The position numbers and the translations under genes are program-made. 10,461 nt of DNA, taken from NCBI GenBank assembly GCA_902478935.1, contig CABSMV010000071.1:1-10461 (forward strand). The letters run 5' to 3'. Source of the stretch: an uncultured Collinsella sp. Its GTDB lineage: Bacteria > Actinomycetota > Coriobacteriia > Coriobacteriales > Coriobacteriaceae. Under the pieces are notes generated by a model. It did no database searches and was not told the origin of the DNA. It was given only the letters and a program-made list of their open reading frames with translations. Positions 5,924-10,461 of the stretch are shown here, in pieces; positions within the stretch are counted from its first letter, which is position 1; each line of letters opens with the position of its first letter.

Positions 5924-7125
5924 CGCTCGAGCTGGGCCAGAAGTTCCTCGACGACTTCGACGGCGTCACCGACAACTTTGTACTGCGCAGCGCCAAAGAT
6001 GGGAGCATCCGGGTCCTCGTTGACGGCGATGATGCACTCCGCGCCGCCGATGCCGGCTAGGTGCTGGATAGCACCCGAAACGCCGATACTCACAAGGAGC
6101 TTGGGCGAAACCGACACGCCGGTCTGGCCAATCTGGTGGCGATACTCCAACCAGCCTGCCTCCACAACGGGACGTGTGCAACCAAGCTCGGCACCCAGCG
6201 CATCGGCGAGCTTTCGCATCAGAGGCAGATTCTTCTTGGAGCCAATGCCGCGGCCCACCACGACCAGGCGCTCGGCATCGGCAATTGATGCCTGCTGTCC
6301 CCACTCCTCGGCGGGAATCGAGATCTCGACGCGGGCCTTAACATCATCCGCAAGCGATACCTGGGTAATTGTGCCAGAGCGGTTGTAATCAAACTCGGGC
6401 GCCCCAAAGATGCCGGGACGCACCGTTGCCATCTGGGGACGATGATTGGGGCAGATAATGGTGGCCATCAAGTTGCCGCCAAACGCCGGGCGGGTCTGCT
6501 GCAGTAGACCCGTCTCCGTATCCATCGAAAGCACCGTACAGTCGGCCGTAAGGCCCGTCTGCAAGCGTACGGCCACACCGGGCGCCAGCTCACGGCCAAA
6601 GGCGGTCGCGCCGTACAGAATGGCCTCGGGCCTGCGCTCTGCCACCAAATCGCAAATCAAGCGAGCATAGACCTCCGCATCGTTTTGACGCAGCCGCTCG
6701 TCGCGGCAGACCACGACCTCGTCGGCACCGGCGCAGACCAGATGTTCCAGGTCCTCAAGCGAACTCTCAAGGCCCATGCCGGCCAATGCCACCAGACGGC
6801 AACCGCGGGCATCGGCAAGCTCGCGCCCCTTGCCCATGAGCTCGTAGGCCACCGGGGCCACGACATCGTGCTCGTCGGTCTGAACGAATACCCAAATGTC
6901 TCGATACGTATCGAGGTCAACCGCGCCGGCGGCCTCGTCACGCTCGATCGAAATGGCATTGACGGGGCAAGCGTCGACGCACCCGCCGCACAAGATACAG
7001 CCGTCGGTCACATGGGCGCAGCGGTTGGGGCGCTCGCCCTCCACCACAATGCCGCCCGAGGCACAGGCGCGAACGCAGCGACCACAGCCAACACATGCCT
7101 CGCTATCGATTATCAGTCCGCTCAT
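5920..7125 (-). CDS. etfA: Electron transfer flavoprotein alpha subunit with N-terminal ferredoxin domain
   Basis: A 401-residue fusion. Residues 1-60 form a two-cluster ferredoxin-like domain: C11-x2-C14-x2-C17-x3-C21 and C43-x2-C46-x2-C49-x3-C53-P, enough cysteines for two [4Fe-4S] clusters (C36 is extra). Residues 76-260 are the ETF alpha/beta N-terminal domain. Residues 284-400 are the FAD-binding alpha C-terminal domain, with GRGIGSKKNLPL (291-302), the GQTG loop (333-336) and the ETF-alpha signature around SIGVSGAIQHLAG (346-358) to VNEDPDAPIF (368-377). With EtfB it forms an FAD-carrying ETF; the ferredoxin extension is found in ETFs of electron-bifurcating complexes such as lactate or caffeyl-CoA dehydrogenases. 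ATG 7125 immediately follows the etfB TAG with zero spacing, with GAGGGG as ribosome site about 9 nt upstream. It is the last gene of the operon, and its TAA overlaps the HD-gene stop. Confidence 0.94.
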   Translation of the reverse strand: MSGLIIDSEACVGCGRCVRACASGGIVVEGERPNRCAHVTDGCILCGGCVDACPVNAISIERDEAAGAVDLDTYRDIWVFVQTDEHDVVAPVAYELMGKGRELADARGCRLVALAGMGLESSLEDLEHLVCAGADEVVVCRDERLRQNDAEVYARLICDLVAERRPEAILYGATAFGRELAPGVAVRLQTGLTADCTVLSMDTETGLLQQTRPAFGGNLMATIICPNHRPQMATVRPGIFGAPEFDYNRSGTITQVSLADDVKARVEISIPAEEWGQQASIADAERLVVVGRGIGSKKNLPLMRKLADALGAELGCTRPVVEAGWLEYRHQIGQTGVSVSPKLLVSIGVSGAIQHLAGIGGAECIIAVNEDPDAPIFGAAQYKVVGDAVEVVEELLAQLER

Positions 7126-7941
7126 CTATGCCATCCCCTCGATAATCTTGGCAAGCTTTGCCGCCTGCTCGACCGGTGTGCCCTCGATGGCCTCGCACGT
7201 TTGGTCGCGGTCGGGCACAAACGAGCGCACGACCTGCGTCGGCGATCCGGTAAGGCCGCAACGCGAAGGGTCGGCATGCACATCGGCAGCACAGACCACC
7301 CGCACGTCCGCATCTTCGGCCGCGCGAATGCCGGCGATACTCGGCATGCGCAGCTGGCCGATCTCCTTGGCGGTCGTCATCGCGCACGGCATCTCCAGAT
7401 AGACCGTCTCCTCGCCGGCATCGCAACCGTGAACGAGCGAAAGCGCACCGCACGTCGTAAAGCCCGCGCTCTGCACGCAGCTCACATCGGTCACGCAGGG
7501 AATCTCGAAAGCGCCAGCCAGCTCGGGGCCAATCTGGGCAGTATCGCCATCCACCGCCATCTTGCCGCAGATGAGCAGGTCGAAATCCTCGTCGAGCGCC
7601 TCGATGCCGCATTTGAGAGCATAGGTGGTCGCCAACGTGTCCGCGCCCGCAAAGGCGCGATCGGTCAGCAGCAGCGCGTCATCGGCGCCGCGGGCAATGC
7701 AGTCACGCAGCAGCAATTCGGTTGCAGGGATGCCCATCGACACCACCGTCACGCGCACATCCATGCCAAAGCCGATAAAGTCGTCCTTGAGCGCCAGAGC
7801 GCATTCGAGGGCACTTGCATCGAAGGGATTAATGACCGCCTGCTTGCCATCACGCACGATGGTATTAGTTTTTGGGTCCATCTTGACCTCGGTGCTTCCC
7901 GGCACCGCCTTGACGCACACCACCATATGGAAATCGCTCAT
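7126..7941 (-). CDS. etfB: Electron transfer flavoprotein beta subunit
   Basis: A 271-residue ETF beta subunit, normal in length. It begins close to the typical VVCVKAVPG motif (residues 7-15), has the conserved NPFDASALE (38-46), SMGIPATELLLRDCIARGADDALLLTD (about 68-94) and CGKMAVDGDTAQIGPELA (125-142), the DGDTAQ.GP pattern usual in ETFs of anaerobic bifurcating systems, where the beta-subunit FAD is the bifurcating flavin and NAD(H) replaces AMP. ATG 7941 is chosen because AAAGGGGG (7951-7958) is 9 nt upstream; GTG 7947 is an alternative that overlaps the dehydrogenase stop by 4 nt but lies only 3 nt from the ribosome site. It sits between the dehydrogenase gene (2-nt gap) and etfA (0-nt gap), so the three proteins are almost certainly made together as one complex. 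Confidence 0.93.
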   Translation of the reverse strand: MSDFHMVVCVKAVPGSTEVKMDPKTNTIVRDGKQAVINPFDASALECALALKDDFIGFGMDVRVTVVSMGIPATELLLRDCIARGADDALLLTDRAFAGADTLATTYALKCGIEALDEDFDLLICGKMAVDGDTAQIGPELAGAFEIPCVTDVSCVQSAGFTTCGALSLVHGCDAGEETVYLEMPCAMTTAKEIGQLRMPSIAGIRAAEDADVRVVCAADVHADPSRCGLTGSPTQVVRSFVPDRDQTCEAIEGTPVEQAAKLAKIIEGMA

Positions 7942-7943
7942 CT

Positions 7944-9545
7944 TCACGCACCCCCTTTCTGGACGAGTTCATCCAAGAGCTTCTCCGAAAACAGGTTGCC
8001 ACGGCCCAGCTGCCCGGCAGGATCGAGCTGCAGCTTGAGTCGAGCCGATTCGACCATGGCCTCGTGGCCGTACATCGTCTCCAAAAAGCCCGCTTTGATC
8101 TTGCCGACGCCGTGCTCGGCAGAGACAGCGCCGCCCATAGCCGTTACCTCCGCAGCCCACCGGGCAAACAGCTCGCCACCGCGACGGTAGTCTTGCGCAT
8201 CGCGCGGCAGGATATTCACATGCAGATGGTTGTTGCCAATATGTCCCCAGGCGGCAGACTCAAGCCCGCTTTCGGCCAGCGTGCGGCGATAGAGGGCAAC
8301 GACATCGGCCAGGCGCGCGTTGGGCACCGACATATCCGACCCCAGCTTGGTAATGGTGGGGTCGGTGCGGCGACGCTCGTCGATGAGCATGTTGACGCTC
8401 TCGGGAACGGCGTGGCGGAAGAACCGCTGGTATTCGCGATCGACCTCGGTGCGTGCAACCCAGGTCGCGTCGTCGTGGCCGCCCGCAAGCTCCAAAACCC
8501 ATCCCAGGTGGTACAGCTCCTCGGTCGCCTGCGCCTCGTCGTCGCAGTCGAGCTCCACATAGACACAGACCTTTGCCTCATCGTCGAGTGCCGGCAGCGA
8601 GGCAAACGCGGTCGACTGCTCGCGCTGGCGGCGAAGGATATCCAAGGCGTCGGCATCGAAATACTCGATAGCGGCGGCATGGGACAGCACGGGGCGCACG
8701 GAATCGGTAAAGGACACCGCTTTGTCCTCGCTGTCGAAAAAGCAGCTCACACCCCATACGACCGAAGGTGCCGCCTGCAAGGCGATCTCAAGCTCGGTAA
8801 TGACGCCGAGCGTGCCGCACGCACCGATAAAGAGGTCGATGGCGTCCATATCGTCCGAAACGAAATAACCCGACGCGTTTTTGGTCTTGGGCATGGTATA
8901 GCCGGGAAGATTCAGCTCAAGCGCGCGGCCCCCTACCGTCACGAGCGACAAGTGGCGTGCGTCAGCGCGCGCCTGACCTCGATGAAGCTCGAGCAGGTCG
9001 CCGTCCGCCAGTGCCACGTAAAGCCCCGTAACGTGCGGGCGCATGGGGCCGTAGGCGTAACTGCGGGCACCGGAGGCATTGCACGCCGCCATGCCGCCCA
9101 GGCAGGCAGATGCCTCGGTGGGATCGGTGGGAAAGAACTGCTCGGGAGCTGCCTGAAACTCCTCATAGGCCTCGAGCGATACCTGATCCCAGCCAGCGGT
9201 CGGCAATGCCTTCTTACCCAGCTGCTTGCGCAACTCCGAAAGCACGACGCCCGGCTCCACGCGCAGCAGAAAACGGCCTTGCTCGTCGCGGCGAAGACCC
9301 AGGTAGCGATTCATACGAGAAGTGTTGAGGATATGCCCGCCGTGGGGCACGGCACCGGCAGCCAGACCGGTCCGAGAACCCTGGACCGTTATCGGAACAT
9401 GCTCGGCATGGAGCTTTCGCAGAATGGCGCGGACTTCGTCCTCCGTTGTCGGAAACGAGATGCTCGACGCCTCGCCCGATGTGCGAGATTCGTCGCGACC
9501 ATATTCTTCGAACTCGTCGCCGAAGGGTTTGATGGCTGCAGACAC
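7944..9545 (-). CDS. FAD-linked 2-hydroxyacid dehydrogenase, probable D-lactate dehydrogenase of an Etf complex
   Basis: A 533-residue flavoprotein of the GlcD/D-lactate dehydrogenase (FAD-linked oxidase) family. The PCMH-type FAD-binding domain spans about 25-215 with VQGSRTGLAAGAVP (54-67), TDPTEASACLGGMAACNASGARS (140-162) and a following KNASGY and GACGTLGVITE (241-251). The C-terminal cap/substrate domain contains GHIGNNHLH (434-442) and EHGVGKIK (477-484), which hold the family metal-binding histidines. It oxidises a 2-hydroxyacid, most likely D-lactate, to the 2-oxoacid and passes electrons to the ETF encoded next door; glycolate or 2-hydroxyglutarate cannot be excluded. In Acetobacterium woodii the equivalent is LctD, encoded after etfB-etfA; here it comes first. 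There is no signal peptide or iron-sulfur domain, so it is cytoplasmic. GTG 9545 is the start, with AAAGGGGGAG (9551-9560) 5 nt upstream. The TGA stop is 2 nt before the etfB ATG. Confidence 0.9.
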   Translation of the reverse strand: MSAAIKPFGDEFEEYGRDESRTSGEASSISFPTTEDEVRAILRKLHAEHVPITVQGSRTGLAAGAVPHGGHILNTSRMNRYLGLRRDEQGRFLLRVEPGVVLSELRKQLGKKALPTAGWDQVSLEAYEEFQAAPEQFFPTDPTEASACLGGMAACNASGARSYAYGPMRPHVTGLYVALADGDLLELHRGQARADARHLSLVTVGGRALELNLPGYTMPKTKNASGYFVSDDMDAIDLFIGACGTLGVITELEIALQAAPSVVWGVSCFFDSEDKAVSFTDSVRPVLSHAAAIEYFDADALDILRRQREQSTAFASLPALDDEAKVCVYVELDCDDEAQATEELYHLGWVLELAGGHDDATWVARTEVDREYQRFFRHAVPESVNMLIDERRRTDPTITKLGSDMSVPNARLADVVALYRRTLAESGLESAAWGHIGNNHLHVNILPRDAQDYRRGGELFARWAAEVTAMGGAVSAEHGVGKIKAGFLETMYGHEAMVESARLKLQLDPAGQLGRGNLFSEKLLDELVQKGGA

Positions 9546-9890
9546 GCGAACTCCCCCTTTAGTTAACTACAGTGTTTGCAGGGAGATGTTACCGCATCGT
9601 TTCGTCGACGTGACTGAGACCGTCTCCATAATTGGCGAATTTTACGTTTGTGCAATTCGGCGAACGGCGACGTTTTCCCGGCAGACGCTCTATTTAACGA
9701 GCTCCCTCCCATCGCAACCACGCGCACAATTGGCGCTTGAAAAAACTTGAGATATTTTTTAGCGTCTCTCACCTGCGGCGATGTAAACCCGTCAAGCATT
9801 TGGTCAGAAATTGGTCAAGTAACGGCTGATACGGTCGGCATCGACAGCCAAAACCAATAGAAGGTTTGGCCCAAAAGCAGGGAGGTTCCC
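9546..9890. other. 345-bp divergent intergenic region with promoters and repeats
   Basis: No convincing gene lies here. For the dehydrogenase operon (minus strand) a weak promoter may be TTGCAC (9655-9650) and AATTAT (9633-9628), 16 nt apart. For the plus-strand gene at 9891, an AT-rich block (9739-9761) contains CTTGA repeated with a 10-bp period (9736-9740, 9746-9750) and a TTGAAA that could be a -35, but no good -10 follows. TTGGTCA is repeated with an 11-bp period (9800-9806 and 9811-9817). The stretch is richer in A+T than the genes around it. Confidence 0.5.
9560..9573. promoter_or_regulatory. Palindrome and shared octamer in the dehydrogenase leader
   Basis: TAGTTAACTA (9560-9569) is a perfect 10-bp palindrome directly upstream of the ribosome site of the dehydrogenase gene. 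It overlaps ACTACAGT (9566-9573), an octamer also found inside the kdgT palindrome (3875-3882) on the same strand and in the same orientation to its gene. It may be a regulator site in the leader; chance is not excluded. Confidence 0.3.
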
Positions 9891-10187
9891 ATGGCATATT
9901 ACTGGCCCCAGTACGGCGTCGCCATCGAAGTTGACGACGACCCGTATCTTCTGCCCTTCGACGAGGAGGCATTCCCCGATACGGCGGTCTACCATGTCAC
10001 CACCGACGTCATTTGCGATCCCGAGTCATTCTTGGCACTCGCCCACCACATCGCCCACATCCATGACATCAAGCTCCCTCCCGACTTTGAGGAGCTTGTC
10101 TACTCGCGACGCCTCATGCTCCACATGCTCTTTGGCGCCGATCCGTCCACGTTCGCGCGCGTCTATACCACTAAGGATGCCGCATGA
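9891..10187 (+). CDS. Small acidic protein of unknown function, first gene of a coupled pair
   Basis: A 98-residue soluble protein I do not recognise. It starts YYWPQYGVAIEVDDDP, has a hydrophobic beta-like segment TAVYHVTTDVICD (about residues 31-43), a histidine-rich helix SFLALAHHIAHIHDIKLPPDF (46-66) and a basic RR helix near 73-74. There is no signal peptide, membrane helix or cysteine pair. The P-x-Y-x-x-A-I-E-V-D pattern followed by a V-T-x-D-V-I strand and a helix is loosely like the core of Vsr/DUF559-type PD-(D/E)XK nucleases, but the conserved His and Arg-Asp parts are missing, so that is only a structural hint. ATG 9891 is well supported by AGGGAGG (9879-9885) at 5 nt. Its stop overlaps the next start as ATGA (10184-10187), so both proteins are probably made together. 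Confidence 0.75.
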   Translation: MAYYWPQYGVAIEVDDDPYLLPFDEEAFPDTAVYHVTTDVICDPESFLALAHHIAHIHDIKLPPDFEELVYSRRLMLHMLFGADPSTFARVYTTKDAA

Positions 10188-10461
10188 ACGCACGGAAGCG
10201 GTCGAGCCCCCTGGGGTCAAAACATCGAAAAAGGATCGGCGCCGTCTGCCTAGCCATCGCCTGCGCCCTTATCGCCGTCGGCCTTTACGCTTGGCAGTCA
10301 AAGCCTGTCGCCGAGACGGGCACCTCGGTCACAACGGCAGAGGGTAAGTCGCGCCAGGAAATCCAGGACGAACTCGATGCCATCGTCCGCGACAACATGA
10401 TGACGATCTCGGTCGCACCAGTCGCCCAGCTACAGAAAGGCGGCAAGCTGCGCGTCAACGT
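10184..10461 (+). CDS. Membrane-anchored protein of unknown function, N-terminal part
   Basis: An open frame of 92 codons that runs off the window, so only the N-terminus is visible. It has a strongly basic cytoplasmic start (MNARKRSSPLGSKHRKR), one membrane helix (about residues 18-36, IGAVCLAIACALIAVGLYAW) and an extracytoplasmic part: a Thr-rich linker, then a helix KSRQEIQDELDAIVRDNM (55-72) followed by MTISVAPVAQLQKGGKLRVN. No lipobox or LPXTG is seen so far. The pattern 'QEELN... M.SV.P...  .G.L.V.N' is reminiscent, from memory, of small membrane-anchored surface proteins in gut Firmicutes and Actinobacteria that sit beside adhesin or mobile-element genes; this is a weak inference. AAGGA lies 6 nt before the ATG, which overlaps the previous stop (ATGA), indicating coupling. 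Confidence 0.78.
   Translation, partial: MNARKRSSPLGSKHRKRIGAVCLAIACALIAVGLYAWQSKPVAETGTSVTTAEGKSRQEIQDELDAIVRDNMMTISVAPVAQLQKGGKLRVN

Noticed and set aside
6685..8190. 501-codon plus-strand open frame
   Set aside because: Antisense to etfA, etfB and the dehydrogenase gene, which all have clear motifs. The translated sequence is low-complexity His/Arg/Ala-rich.
8064..9566. 500-codon plus-strand open frame
   Set aside because: Antisense to the dehydrogenase, whose FAD-binding and metal motifs are intact along its whole length; no ribosome site.
9563..9799. 78-codon minus-strand open frame in the divergent intergenic region
   Set aside because: No ribosome site before its ATG, basic and low in pattern, and it would cover the promoter and leader of the dehydrogenase operon.
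1..10461. CRISPR array, phage, toxin-antitoxin or known defence system
   Set aside because: No regularly spaced repeats, integrase, recombinase or recognisable defence genes are present. The unknown pair at the right edge has no sequence evidence for defence.

Overview
The window looks like a piece of a GC-rich, anaerobic gut actinobacterium, most likely class Coriobacteriia and plausibly Collinsella. That is judged from base composition, strong GGAGG/AAGGGG-type ribosome sites and gene content, not from a marker gene. The first 28 bases are not genomic: they match the Illumina Nextera (Tn5 mosaic-end) read-1 adapter, so the window is the start of an incompletely trimmed, probably metagenomic, contig.

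Left part, plus strand: the last 72 codons of purL (FGAM synthase glutaminase domain), an intrinsic terminator, then an EamA/DMT-family ten-helix transporter that begins only 25 nt after the terminator T-run. A bidirectional terminator separates it from the minus-strand block. Minus-strand block, in order of transcription: azlC and azlD (overlapping, branched-chain amino acid exporter), a KdgT-type 2-keto-3-deoxygluconate permease with a 16-bp palindrome in its leader, two hairpins, and a seven-helix membrane GGDEF protein (predicted diguanylate cyclase). An HD-domain hydrolase is read divergently from azlC and its stop codon overlaps the stop codon of the next, convergent operon.

Central-right part, minus strand: a compact three-gene operon of FAD-linked 2-hydroxyacid dehydrogenase (D-lactate dehydrogenase/GlcD family), etfB, and etfA with an N-terminal two-cluster ferredoxin domain. 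Joints are 2 nt and 0 nt. This is the gene set of an Etf-coupled, electron-confurcating lactate dehydrogenase (the LctBCD type known from Acetobacterium woodii). It would let an anaerobe oxidise lactate with NAD+ by spending reduced ferredoxin. The substrate is inferred, not shown.

Right edge, plus strand: across a 345-bp divergent intergenic region lies a two-gene start of an unrecognised operon. It consists of a 98-residue acidic protein, translationally coupled (ATGA) to a single-pass membrane protein that runs off the window. This pair is the least explained part of the window. No tRNA, rRNA, CRISPR array, insertion sequence or known defence system was seen. The most interesting items are the Etf-dehydrogenase operon, the unknown coupled pair, and several regulatory-looking palindromes and repeats between genes.
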